From Burkholderia sp. WSM2230 (lineage in GTDB: Bacteria > Pseudomonadota > Gammaproteobacteria > Burkholderiales > Burkholderiaceae), in assembly GCF_000472445.1 (NCBI RefSeq), contig NZ_AXAJ01000008.1, forward strand, positions 64,551 through 128,550: a DNA stretch of 64,000 nt. Direction: 5' to 3'. The translations under genes and the position numbers were made by a program. Positions 36,105 to 44,079 of the stretch are shown here, piece after piece. A model generated the notes under the pieces. It worked only from the letters and a program-made list of their open reading frames with translations. It was not told where the DNA came from and made no database searches. Position 1 is the first letter of the stretch, and every line of letters begins with the position of its first letter.

Positions 36105-36386
36105 ATGAAAAATAGTCAATCTACGAAGTCCGCGAAATTCGCCGTGAGCCGGCTCGGAGCGCTGTTGATTGCCGGTTGTCTGTCGTCGATTGCGTTCGCG
36201 CAGGCGAGCGATCCGGCCGCCGCGCCGGTCACGCATGCCGACAAGAAGGCCGCGAAACAGCAGGCAAAGGCCGACAAGAAGGCGGCTGTCGCCCAAGCCA
36301 AGGCCGATAAGGAAAAAACCGAGGCTCAGGCCGACGCTGACAAAGCCAACGCCGAAGCCAATCTGAAGGACGCCAAAAAGCAATAA
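36105..36386 (+). CDS. Small secreted Lys/Ala-rich helical protein
   Basis: A 93-residue protein from ATG 36105 (AAGGAG nine bases upstream). The signal peptide is SRLGALLIAGCLSSIAFA; a cysteine in the hydrophobic part is not in a lipobox. The mature part is almost entirely Ala, Lys, Asp and Gln in heptad-like order (HADKKAAKQQAKADKKAAVAQAKADKEK...), predicted as one long charged helix. Function unknown. It resembles the C-terminal half of the gene just upstream. Confidence 0.78.
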   Translation: MKNSQSTKSAKFAVSRLGALLIAGCLSSIAFAQASDPAAAPVTHADKKAAKQQAKADKKAAVAQAKADKEKTEAQADADKANAEANLKDAKKQ

Positions 36387-36688
36387 ATCGCTTGTTGGCT
36401 GGCGAGTCTGGGCTTTCTGAATGAGCAGGGAAGTCTGGTTGGATCGTCGAGGCCCGTTGCGCGCAGGCGAACGGGCCGTTGTTCTTTATGCGGCGGAGGG
36501 ACTGGCGACGCGGAGTGAGAAGTGGCGACCGGGCCATGCCAGGGTTCGCGGGGCTTTGGGTGCTGGCGGTGCCCGAAGTGCCCCGGCTGTCGGCTTCGGT
36601 GCTCCGGGCTCCGGGCTTTGGGCGCTCCGTCTTTCAGCGTCTCCCGCGTCCTCCGCGCCCCAACGCCCAACGCCCCCAACGCCCCCAG

Positions 36689-36779
36689 CGCCCAACGCCC
36701 AACGCCCAACGCCCAACGCCCATCGCCCATCGCCCAGCGCCCAGCGCCCAGCGCCCAGCGCCCAGCGCCCAGCGCCCAG
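36689..36779. repeat. 13-unit heptanucleotide array CGCCCAN
   Basis: CGCCCAA x4, CGCCCAT x2 and CGCCCAG x7 follow one another without interruption (13 x 7 = 91 bp), with a decayed lead-in from about 36655. The minus strand reads as GGG every seven bases, a strong G-quadruplex-forming pattern. Confidence 0.95.
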
Positions 36780-36811
36780 CGCCCCAAAAAAAGGGCGCTT
36801 GTGCGCCAACG

Positions 36812-36827
36812 TTGTATGGATATACAG
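36812..36827. promoter_or_regulatory. LexA-like site overlapping the helicase start region
   Basis: TTGTATGGATATACAG matches 13 of 16 positions of CTGTATATATATACAG; the right half is perfect and the left half keeps TGTAT. It ends two bases before the ATG at 36829. E. coli uvrD is LexA-regulated, so this is plausible, but the match is weaker than the site at 2287. Confidence 0.5.
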
Positions 36828-36828
36828 T

Positions 36829-39027
36829 ATGCGTCGCCATTCCCGATCCGTCCAACGCCTGCAAAAACCAACTGTGCTTCCCGTCGCCGAATCTCCGCCG
36901 CCATCCGACGCCAACGCCTGGCTCGCGAAGCTCAACATCGCGCAGCGGCAAGCCGTCGAACACGGCGCACAGACGCCTCATGCCCCGCCCGGCGCGCTGC
37001 TTGTAATCGCAGGCGCGGGTTCGGGCAAGACGAACACGCTCGCGCATCGTGTCGCTAATCTGGTCGTCAAAGGCGCGGATCCGCGCCGAATTCTGCTGCT
37101 CACGTTCTCGCGCCGGGCGGCGCAGGAAATGACGCGCCGTGTCACGCGCATCGCCACGGCGGCGCTCGGCACGCGCGCCGCGCTCGCGCAAGGACTAACG
37201 TGGGCGGGCACCTTCCATAGCGTCGGCGCGCGGTTGTTGCGCGAATACGCCGAACTCATTGGCCTCGCGCCCGCGTTCACGATCAACGACCGCGAGGATT
37301 CCGCCGACCTGATGAACCTCGTCCGCCACGAACTGGGGCTATCGGCGAAAGAGCGGCGCTTTCCGGCCAAGGGCGCCTGCTTCGCGATCTACTCGCGCGT
37401 TGTGAACACCGGCGCGTCGCTTGGCCAGGTTCTCAACAGCGCGTTTCCGTGGTGTCGCGAGTGGGAGGCCGATCTGCGCATGCTGTTCGCCGCTTACGTC
37501 GACGCGAAGCAGAAGCAAAGCGTGCTGGATTACGACGACTTGCTGCTCTACTGGTCGCATATGGCCGCCGAACCGGCCATTGCCGCGGACCTTTCGGCGC
37601 GCTTCGACCACGTGCTGGTCGACGAGTATCAGGACACCAATCGCCTGCAGGCGTCTATCCTGCTCGCGCTCAAGCCCGACGGGCGCGGCCTGACCGTAGT
37701 CGGCGACGACGCGCAGTCAATTTATTCGTTTCGCGGCGCCACGGTGCGCAATATTCTCGACTTCCCGGCGCAGTTCGATCCGCCTGCCACGCAGGTCACG
37801 CTCGAGCGCAATTACCGCTCGACGCAGCCGATTCTCGCCGCGTCGAATGCGGTGATCGAACTGGCCAGCGAGCGCTACACGAAGAACTTGTGGACCGACA
37901 AGGCGTCGGCGCAGCGCCCGCGTCTCGTGACTGTCGCGGACGAGGCGGACCAGGCGCGCTACGTCGTCGAACAGGTTCTCGAAGCGCGCGAGCAGGGGAT
38001 GAAGCTGAAGTCGCAGGCGGTGCTGTTTCGCGCCGCGCACCACAGCGCCGCGCTCGAGATCGAACTCACGCGGCGCAATATTCCGTTCGTGAAGTTCGGC
38101 GGGCTCAAGTTTCTGGATTCCGTGCATGTGAAAGACGTGCTCGCGGTGCTGCGCTGGGCCGAGAATCCGCGCGACCGTGTGGCCGGTTTCCGTGTCATGC
38201 AACTGCTGCCGGGCGTCGGGCCGGCCACGGCCGCGAAGGTGCTCGACGGAATCGTCGCCCGCGTGGGCGCCGGTGATGTTGGCGGCGCAGGCATCAACCT
38301 GGCCGCCAACCCAGCCGCCAGCGTGCTCGCGGCCTTCGCACCACCGCCGCGCGCGCAGGAGGACTGGCATCCGTTCGTCAAGCTGATGTCGAGCGTGTAC
38401 GGGCGCCAGACGCCGTGGCCCGCGGAATTCGAGATGGTGCGGCGCTGGTACGAGCCGCATCTCGCGCGCAATCACGAAGACGCCGCGATCCGCCATGCCG
38501 ACGTCCTGCAGATGGAAAGCATCGCGGGCACCTATGCATCGCGCGAACGCTTCCTGACCGAACTCACGCTCGATCCGCCCGACGCCACCAGCGACGAGTC
38601 AGGCGTTCCGCTCATCGACGAAGACTATCTGATCCTGTCCACCATCCATTCGGCGAAGGGGCAGGAGTGGCGCAACGTATTCGTGCTGAATGGAGTGGAC
38701 GGCTGCATTCCGTCCGACCTGGGCACCGGCAGCGAGGAGGAAATCGACGAGGAGCGCCGCCTGCTCTACGTAGCGATGACGCGCGCGAAGGAAGACCTGC
38801 ATATCGTCGTGCCGCAGCGCTTTTACGTGCACAACCAGACGCACCTGGGCGACCGCCATGTATGGGCGTCGCGCACGCGCTTCATTCCCGCGCATCTGAT
38901 GCCCCTGTTCGACGCCTATGCGTGGCCGCGCGTGGCCGTGCCGAGCGCGCCGACCGCCGCGGGACTGGCCGCCGCGGCGCAGGCAAAGCTGGAAATCGGC
39001 GCGAAGCTCAGGAAGATGTGGGACTAA
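36829..39027 (+). CDS. UvrD/Rep-type ATP-dependent DNA helicase
   Basis: About 732 residues of an SF1A 3'-5' helicase. Visible motifs: Q motif (LNIAQRQAVEH), Walker A (VIAGAGSGKTNTLAHRV), motif Ia (LLTFSRRAAQEM), Walker B (VLVDEYQDTN), motif III (VVGDDAQSIYSFRGA), motif IV (LERNYRST), motif V (LSTIHSAKGQEWRNVFV) and motif VI (ERRLLYVAMTRAKEDL). It is likely a repair or replication-restart helicase. The start ATG 36829 has no Shine-Dalgarno sequence and sits immediately after a LexA-like site. The insertion around residues 485-510 (GAGDVGGAGINLAANPAAS) looks variable. Confidence 0.93.
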   Translation: MRRHSRSVQRLQKPTVLPVAESPPPSDANAWLAKLNIAQRQAVEHGAQTPHAPPGALLVIAGAGSGKTNTLAHRVANLVVKGADPRRILLLTFSRRAAQEMTRRVTRIATAALGTRAALAQGLTWAGTFHSVGARLLREYAELIGLAPAFTINDREDSADLMNLVRHELGLSAKERRFPAKGACFAIYSRVVNTGASLGQVLNSAFPWCREWEADLRMLFAAYVDAKQKQSVLDYDDLLLYWSHMAAEPAIAADLSARFDHVLVDEYQDTNRLQASILLALKPDGRGLTVVGDDAQSIYSFRGATVRNILDFPAQFDPPATQVTLERNYRSTQPILAASNAVIELASERYTKNLWTDKASAQRPRLVTVADEADQARYVVEQVLEAREQGMKLKSQAVLFRAAHHSAALEIELTRRNIPFVKFGGLKFLDSVHVKDVLAVLRWAENPRDRVAGFRVMQLLPGVGPATAAKVLDGIVARVGAGDVGGAGINLAANPAASVLAAFAPPPRAQEDWHPFVKLMSSVYGRQTPWPAEFEMVRRWYEPHLARNHEDAAIRHADVLQMESIAGTYASRERFLTELTLDPPDATSDESGVPLIDEDYLILSTIHSAKGQEWRNVFVLNGVDGCIPSDLGTGSEEEIDEERRLLYVAMTRAKEDLHIVVPQRFYVHNQTHLGDRHVWASRTRFIPAHLMPLFDAYAWPRVAVPSAPTAAGLAAAAQAKLEIGAKLRKMWD

Positions 39028-39103
39028 CCGGGGCTGGGCAAAAGGCGGCCCGGCGGCTGCCGGTCGGCCGGAAGCTAAAGGCGGGGCACCCGCGAGCCGT
39101 GGA

Positions 39104-39868
39104 TCAGCGCGACTGACGTTGCTGCTGCGCAGTCGGACGCGGCGGGACGAAAAAGTTGCGCAGCCATGCGGCCATGCGCGAGAACACGTCGTACGGCTCT
39201 TCCACGAAAATTTCGGGTTTCAGCAGGCGCAGATATTCCATGATCTGTTGAGCTTCCTGCTTCTGGAACGAGCCGTGCGAAATGCCGAGCCGCAACAGCC
39301 CGCGCAGTTCGCCAAGCTTTTCGCGCGCCGTGCTGCCCACAGTCGTTTCGCAAGCCACCTTCGCCTCGTACACGCGCTGACGCAGCGATTCGACCAGCCG
39401 CCATGCCGGCGTCTGCATGATTTCTTCGAGCGCCTGGATGTCTTGCACCGCGCCCTTGATCTGCGCGGCGAGCGGGTCGACCAGCACGGCGTCGCCTTCG
39501 GCTTCCTTGACGATCGCCGCTGCCCAGTCGCGGCATTGCTTGGCCAGTTCTTCGGGCGTCCATTCGGAGCGCGCAGCGAAGCCGAAGCCGAATTCGCCCG
39601 CCTGCCGCATCAGGATCGCGACGACGTCGGGAAACTCCTTGTCCAGCGTGCGTTTCGCCCATGCATACTGGCCGCCCTGCAACATTCGCTGAACCGCGTG
39701 CTCCGTCAGCGGCACCATGTTGTCGAGCAGCTTGGCGCGCAAAAAGTCCTCGAACGACGGCGTCGCGAACTGCGGATCGAGCTTCAGCGATACGCGCAGA
39801 AAAGCGTCGAAATCCTTGCGCAGCGTCGCAATGGTCTCGTCTTTGAGCGTGAGGGTGATTTGACCCAT
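39104..39868 (-). CDS. Conserved protein of unknown function, 254 residues
   Basis: A largely helical soluble protein, MGQITLTLKDETIATLRKDFDAFLRVS..., ending in a basic tail (FFVPPRPTAQQQRQSR). No signal peptide, membrane helix or catalytic motif is apparent. The start at 39868 is chosen because the longer frame (to 40135) is Arg/Pro-rich and non-family-like; the ribosome-binding site is weak (GGGAAA). It stands alone, converging on the helicase gene with a 76-bp gap. I do not recognise the family. Confidence 0.72.
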   Translation of the reverse strand: MGQITLTLKDETIATLRKDFDAFLRVSLKLDPQFATPSFEDFLRAKLLDNMVPLTEHAVQRMLQGGQYAWAKRTLDKEFPDVVAILMRQAGEFGFGFAARSEWTPEELAKQCRDWAAAIVKEAEGDAVLVDPLAAQIKGAVQDIQALEEIMQTPAWRLVESLRQRVYEAKVACETTVGSTAREKLGELRGLLRLGISHGSFQKQEAQQIMEYLRLLKPEIFVEEPYDVFSRMAAWLRNFFVPPRPTAQQQRQSR

Positions 39869-40226
39869 GTGTGTTTCCCGTTTGGTCCTGCCGCGCGGCC
39901 TTGTCGAGTGCTCCGGTCGCAAGCGGACCCGGAGGATGCGACGCGCGATGGCCGCGCGCTTGATTCCTGCCTGTTGCCGCGTCGTTGGCGGGACGTATGC
40001 CGACGAGCGGACCTCGACTGCATATCGGCGGATTGACGGGAAACTTAAGGGATTTGTCGGGTTGCCCGTTTCGGCCAGGGCCGTGCAAGGAGCGCCGCGC
40101 AATGCGCTGCGCAGACGGACGCTGGCGTCGGCCAACGCTCATGGTCGATGGCGCTGCGACGCTCAGCCGTGCGATATTCGCGCCTTGCCGCGCGAGTAGG
40201 CACTTACCAGGGCGATGGCCCAGGCT
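39869..40226. other. 358-bp intergenic region without a recognisable gene
   Basis: Between azlD and the 254-residue protein, both on minus. No terminator with T-tract and no clear promoter were found. Confidence 0.4.
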
Positions 40227-40556
40227 TTACCGGAGCACCGCGCCTTGCCAGACGAAAAACACCGTCAGCCCGATCGCGATGGTGACAAGCGGCCGCCGCG
40301 TCAGTGCGCTCGCCGCGATTGCGGCCAGTGCGCCGACCAGTTGCGGATTGCGCCAGGTCAGCTCGGCACCGGCGTCGGCGCCATGCGGCGAGACGACCAT
40401 CGGCACGATGATCGCCGTCAGCACGGTGACCGGCACGAAGCCAAGGGCCGTGCGCACCAGCGGCGGGAACACCAGCCGGTCGCCGAACACGAAGACGGCG
40501 GCGCGGATCACCCACGTGATGAGCGCCATGCCGAAGATGAGAATCACGTAGTTCAT
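40227..40556 (-). CDS. azlD: AzlD family membrane protein (branched-chain amino acid export subunit)
   Basis: A 109-residue protein with about four helices (MNYVILIFGMALITWVIRAAVF; LGFVPVTVLTAIIVPMVV; GALAAIAASALTRR; LVTIAIGLTVFFVWQGAVLR). AzlD proteins partner AzlC to form an exporter for branched-chain amino acids or analogues. Its ATG overlaps the azlC stop codon (ATGA). Confidence 0.9.
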   Translation of the reverse strand: MNYVILIFGMALITWVIRAAVFVFGDRLVFPPLVRTALGFVPVTVLTAIIVPMVVSPHGADAGAELTWRNPQLVGALAAIAASALTRRPLVTIAIGLTVFFVWQGAVLR

Positions 40557-41290
40557 CGCGATGCCTCCGCGGATCGGCGCCCGCGCCGCGAGCGCAGCCC
40601 CGGCGCCGACAGCACAACGCCGACGGCGACGCCCGCGAACACCGCGGCGAGCAGACCGAGTTTGTACGGCCACGCCTGCCAGAGGAAAGCGAGCGTCCCC
40701 GCAGTCGCCGCGGCCGCCATATAGCGCACCGCGACGAGCTGCGGCACAACGATTGCGATGAAGGTCGCGACCATCGCGAAATCGAGCCCGAGCGATTGCA
40801 GGCCGGGGAACGCCGCGCCGAACAGCAAACCGCCCACTGTCCAGCACTGCCAGTTCAGATACATGGCGAGACCCGCGCCGAAGAAGTAATGCGGGCCCAC
40901 GGTGCCCGGCTCACGGTTGCGATAGTGTTCCCAGGCGACGGCGAACACCTCGTCGGTGAGGAGTGCGGCGAGGGCCCAGCGCCAGCGCGCCGGCAGATGC
41001 GCGACATGCGGCGCCAGCGTCGCGCTGTACAGCACGTGACGCAGATTGACGACGAACGTGGTGGCGAGGATCACGGCGAAACTCGCGTGACCGGCAATGA
41101 GCCCGAGTGCGATGAACTGCGCCGAGCCGGCGAATACGACGAGCGACATCAACTCGCCGTGCCACAACTGCAGCGGGCCGGACGCCACAAGCGTGCCGTA
41201 GATCACACCGAAGGGCGCCGCACCGACCATCATCGGGATGATGTCGCGTGCGCCAGCGGTGAATTCCTTTAGATGGTTCGACTGGGTCAA
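40553..41290 (-). CDS. azlC: AzlC family branched-chain amino acid exporter, TTG start
   Basis: The large subunit of the AzlCD exporter, about 245 residues and six to seven helices, with the family motif GARDIIPMMVGAAPFGVIYGTLV and SAQFIALGL. The best start is TTG 41290: AAGGAGG lies six bases before it (41297-41303). An ATG nine codons upstream at 41317 has no comparable site. It lies downstream of an AraC-type regulator on the same strand, a common arrangement for AzlCD systems. Confidence 0.9.
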   Translation of the reverse strand: MTQSNHLKEFTAGARDIIPMMVGAAPFGVIYGTLVASGPLQLWHGELMSLVVFAGSAQFIALGLIAGHASFAVILATTFVVNLRHVLYSATLAPHVAHLPARWRWALAALLTDEVFAVAWEHYRNREPGTVGPHYFFGAGLAMYLNWQCWTVGGLLFGAAFPGLQSLGLDFAMVATFIAIVVPQLVAVRYMAAAATAGTLAFLWQAWPYKLGLLAAVFAGVAVGVVLSAPGLRSRRGRRSAEASR

Positions 41291-41366
41291 GACTTGCCTC
41301 CTTGAGTCGGGAAGCATAGCGGGCGAGCCGCGGCGGGGCTTGTACGTTCTTGCGGACGAACGAAGC

Positions 41367-42197
41367 TCAAGCTCCCTGCCAGCGTCCGGGCGGCACGCCG
41401 AACATGCGCCGGAAATGCCGCGTGAAGTGGCTCTGGTCGGTGAAGCCGCTGGCGGCCGCCACGTCGGTAACGGCAACGCCCGCGCGCAGCGGCGCGAGCG
41501 CGCGCTGCAAGCGCACCTGATTGCGCCATGCGTGCGGCGGCAGGCCAGTGGTCCGGTTGAACAGGCGCGCCGCATGGAACGGCGACAGTCCGGCGGCCTG
41601 CGCGAGCTCAGCGAGCGTGACGGACTCGAGCAGGTCGCCTGTCAAACGCTCTTTCATCACGGCGACGCGGGCGTCGTCAGGCGCGACGCGCGAAGGCTCT
41701 GGCTGTGTCTGCGCGTAGCGCACGAGCAGCGTGGACAGCGCGTCGAGCATCGCGGCTTCGGCGGCGAGGGCGTCGGTACCTGCTTCCAGCAGACGGTGCG
41801 CGTTCGCGAGCCGCACGGCGAGATCGGGATCGCGAATCACGCCCGGCGCGAACCATGGCAGCGGCTGCGGCTTGCCGGCGACCTGGTCGGCGAGTTCGTG
41901 AATGTATCGCACTGGCGCATACATCACGCGATACCGCCAGCCTGCCTCCACCGCCTTCGAGCCGGTGTGCAGTTCACCCGGATTGATGATCGGCACGCCG
42001 CCCGCTTCGGCTACATAGTCGGAGCCGCGATAGCGGTAACCCTCGGCGCCCGCGACGATTACCGGGATCGTGTACGCGTCGTGCCAGTGCGGCGAGAATT
42101 CGTGGTCGTGATATTCGGCCGTGAGCAGGTCCGCGCCGGGTAGAAGCGGCGTGCGCCAGTAACGGGCGGAATTGCGGAAACGATGGACAGCGGTCAT
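41367..42197 (-). CDS. AraC family transcriptional regulator upstream of azlCD
   Basis: A 276-residue protein with an N-terminal AraC-type cupin ligand domain (EYHDHEFSPHWHDAYTIPVIVAGAEGYRYRGSDY) and two C-terminal HTHs (VTLAELAQAAGLSPFHAARLFNRTTG; VTDVAAASGFTDQSHFTRHFRRMFGVPPGRW). Immediately followed by azlC (about 76 bp), it probably controls that exporter; the inducer is unknown. Confidence 0.92.
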   Translation of the reverse strand: MTAVHRFRNSARYWRTPLLPGADLLTAEYHDHEFSPHWHDAYTIPVIVAGAEGYRYRGSDYVAEAGGVPIINPGELHTGSKAVEAGWRYRVMYAPVRYIHELADQVAGKPQPLPWFAPGVIRDPDLAVRLANAHRLLEAGTDALAAEAAMLDALSTLLVRYAQTQPEPSRVAPDDARVAVMKERLTGDLLESVTLAELAQAAGLSPFHAARLFNRTTGLPPHAWRNQVRLQRALAPLRAGVAVTDVAAASGFTDQSHFTRHFRRMFGVPPGRWQGA

Positions 42198-42336
42198 GGC
42201 AGGGCTCTCGCACAGCCGCTCAGTTTAGCGCGGCGAGGCACTGGCCGGCAGGGCAGCGCGCGCGTCGGCGCCGTACGAGCCGTGCGCTTTTTCGTAGGAC
42301 GCAGCTCGGGTCGGGCATTGCGTCGTCGCTGTTCGC

Positions 42337-42837
42337 TTACTTGAGCGGGATCGTGATGCCGGCCGGCATCGGCACGGCGCTGACGCTGTTTTTAGCGCTG
42401 CCGCTTACTACCCGGTCGCTGTACGTGAGATACACCAGCGCGTTGCGTTTGGTGTCGACCACGCGCACCACGTGCAATGCCTTGAAGATCAACGACATGC
42501 TGACCGAGAACACATCGGCTTGCTGCTTCAGCGGTCCGCTGAAATGGATTGTGCCGACCTGGCGGCAGGCGATGGACGCCTCCGTGGGATCTTCCGCAAT
42601 ACCCAGCGTGCCCTTGACGCCGCCGGTCCGGGCACGCGACACGTAGCAGGTCACGCCTTGCACGAGCGGATCGTCGTACGCCTCGACCACCACGCGGTCC
42701 GAACCCGTGATGTGGAAATTGGTATTGACGCTGCCGACTTCTTCGCCATGCGCCAAAGGCACGAGGATGGTGGAGGCCAATGCAAGCGCGGCGGTAAGCG
42801 GGGCTGAAAGCGCGATGCGCAACGGAGCGAGTTTCAT
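42337..42837 (-). CDS. creA: CreA family periplasmic protein
   Basis: A 166-residue protein with a signal peptide (LSAPLTAALALASTILVPLAHG) and the CreA core: EVGSVNTNFHITGSDRVVVEAYDDPLVQGVTCYVSRARTGG..., with two conserved cysteines (TCYVS and IACRQVG). CreA is widespread in proteobacteria and named for its place beside creBCD in E. coli; its function is unknown. No creBCD genes are here. Confidence 0.92.
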   Translation of the reverse strand: MKLAPLRIALSAPLTAALALASTILVPLAHGEEVGSVNTNFHITGSDRVVVEAYDDPLVQGVTCYVSRARTGGVKGTLGIAEDPTEASIACRQVGTIHFSGPLKQQADVFSVSMSLIFKALHVVRVVDTKRNALVYLTYSDRVVSGSAKNSVSAVPMPAGITIPLK

Positions 42838-43088
42838 GAGATTGCCGACTGATGAGCAAGGGGGCGTTGGGCAGCGCTGTTTGCGCGCTGCGAAGCCGCC
42901 ATCGTATACCGCTGCGGCGTTCGCGCGATGACACGCAAAGCCACCCGCGCAAGAATGTTATGGCAGGGCCGCGGCGAATCAACGCGGCGGCGAAACAGGT
43001 GGAGCTGAACCAGACGGCAGATGAGCGCATAAACCAACCAGCGCCAACCAGCGCACGCAGCATGACCCACCTGTGCCTTGCAGCGCAC

Positions 43089-43121
43089 AAAAAGAAAAGG
43101 CCCGCACGGATGCGGGCCTTT
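43089..43121 (-). terminator. Terminator of the tRNA-Asn unit
   Basis: On the minus strand AAAGGCCCGCA (43121-43111) pairs with TGCGGGCCTTT (43106-43096) around a 4-nt loop, followed by TTCTTTTT. Confidence 0.9.
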
Positions 43122-43128
43122 CAAATTT

Positions 43129-43204
43129 TGGCTCCTCGACCTGGGCTCGAACCAGGGACCTACGGATTAACAGTCCGGCGCTCTACCGACTGAGCTATCG
43201 AGGA
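43129..43204 (-). tRNA. tRNA-Asn (GTT), second copy
   Basis: A 76-nt tRNA read on the minus strand: acceptor TCCTCGA, D-arm AGCTCAGTCGGTAGAGC, anticodon arm CGGACTGTTAATCCG with anticodon GTT, T-arm CCTGGTTCGAGCCCAGG, then the pairing TCGAGGA and GCCA (CCA encoded). Identical to the copy at 43267-43342. Confidence 0.97.
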
Positions 43205-43230
43205 ACAGCAGTACAACTTGATCTACATAA

Positions 43231-43258
43231 AAAAGCCCGTCGTGGTTAACGGGCTTTT
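43231..43258 (-). terminator. Terminator-like hairpin between the two tRNA-Asn genes
   Basis: AAAAGCCCGT and ACGGGCTTTT form a 10-bp stem around an 8-nt loop, and T-rich sequence follows on the minus strand. It lies between two identical tRNA genes that share one visible promoter. Confidence 0.8.
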
Positions 43259-43266
43259 GCAATTCT

Positions 43267-43342
43267 TGGCTCCTCGACCTGGGCTCGAACCAGGGACCTA
43301 CGGATTAACAGTCCGGCGCTCTACCGACTGAGCTATCGAGGA
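43267..43342 (-). tRNA. tRNA-Asn (GTT), promoter-proximal copy
   Basis: Same 76-nt sequence as the copy at 43129-43204, with anticodon GTT and encoded CCA. A consensus sigma-70 promoter lies 27 bp upstream. Confidence 0.97.
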
Positions 43343-43369
43343 ACAGAACAACAACAGCAGAGAAACGAA

Positions 43370-43398
43370 ATTGTAGGATCAGCTCGGGCGCCTGTCAA
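43370..43398 (-). promoter_or_regulatory. Sigma-70 promoter of the tRNA-Asn pair
   Basis: On the minus strand TTGACA (43398-43393), a 17-bp spacer, then TACAAT (43375-43370): six of six and five of six consensus bases. Transcription should start near 43363, about 20 nt before the mature tRNA. Confidence 0.88.
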
Positions 43399-43457
43399 TA
43401 CCTCGCGTTCATCTCAAATTGATAGAAGCGGGCAGGGGTGAGACAGGCGCGAAATGC

Positions 43458-43781
43458 TCAGCGCACCAGTAGCGCGAGCTTTTCCTTGACGTCCTTGAAC
43501 TCGTCGGCTTCCGGCAGCGGCGCCTTGGTCTTAGTGATGCTCGGCCAGTTCTTGGCAAGATCGGCATTCAGTTCGATGAAGTTCTGCTGGTCGCCCGGCA
43601 CGTCTTCTTCGGCATAGATGGCGTTCACCGGGCATTCGGCCACGCAGACGGCGCAGTCGATGCATTCATCGGGGTCGATCGCGAGGAAGTTGGGACCTTC
43701 GCGAAAGCAGTCCACCGGGCACACATCGACGCAGTCGGTATAGCGGCACTTGATGCAGCTCTCGGTCACAACGTGAGTCAT
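43458..43781 (-). CDS. fdxA: Ferredoxin FdxA (7Fe, [3Fe-4S][4Fe-4S])
   Basis: A 107-residue ferredoxin. The N-terminal cluster-binding segment is C9-IK-C12-(X)4-C17-(X)3-C21P and the second is [12 protein letters not shown]. This matches the seven-iron FdxA/azotobacter-type ferredoxins, which carry low-potential electrons. The C-terminal ~45 residues are the usual FdxA extension ([26 protein letters not shown]). Confidence 0.96.
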   Translation of the reverse strand: MTHVVTESCIKCRYTDCVDVCPVDCFREGPNFLAIDPDECIDCAVCVAECPVNAIYAEEDVPGDQQNFIELNADLAKNWPSITKTKAPLPEADEFKDVKEKLALLVR

Positions 43782-44079
43782 TCAGGCAACTCCTGCATGC
43801 AGAATCAGGGAAGGCGGCAAACGCCAAAAGCGCTATTGTAACGTAACGTCAAGAGGCGCATGCAGCATCGCACCCTGCCTTTTATATGTTTTCGTGATTA
43901 GTTTATTGCGCCGGCAAGGAGTCCAACGGAGCGGGCGAGAGGGCGGTCGGCGGCCCGCGCGCTGGAGCCTGAGGCGCGGCGCATTCGGGTAACATGCGTC
44001 AAGCGGTGCGCACGAGGCGCGCCGTATGCATGGGTTGAGTCAGGCCTTCCGTACTTCCCGCGGTCCAGTTCGCACCATC

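Larger units (their letters stand above)
36387..36828. other. 442-bp region upstream of the helicase carrying a heptanucleotide array
   Basis: The helicase frame stays open back to 36421, but the translated segment is repeat-derived and has no ribosome-binding site at its ATG, so I treat it as non-coding. It contains the 7-bp array (36689-36779) and a LexA-like site directly before the start codon. Confidence 0.55.

Noticed and set aside
36421..36828. N-terminal extension of the helicase through the heptamer array
   Set aside because: No ribosome-binding site at the ATG and the segment is repeat-derived; the conserved helicase begins after 36829.
36326..36904. Minus-strand frame encoding GRWALGAG-type repeats opposite the heptamer array
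   Set aside because: Translation of a 7-bp array is bound to look repetitive; no start signal or conserved domain is present.
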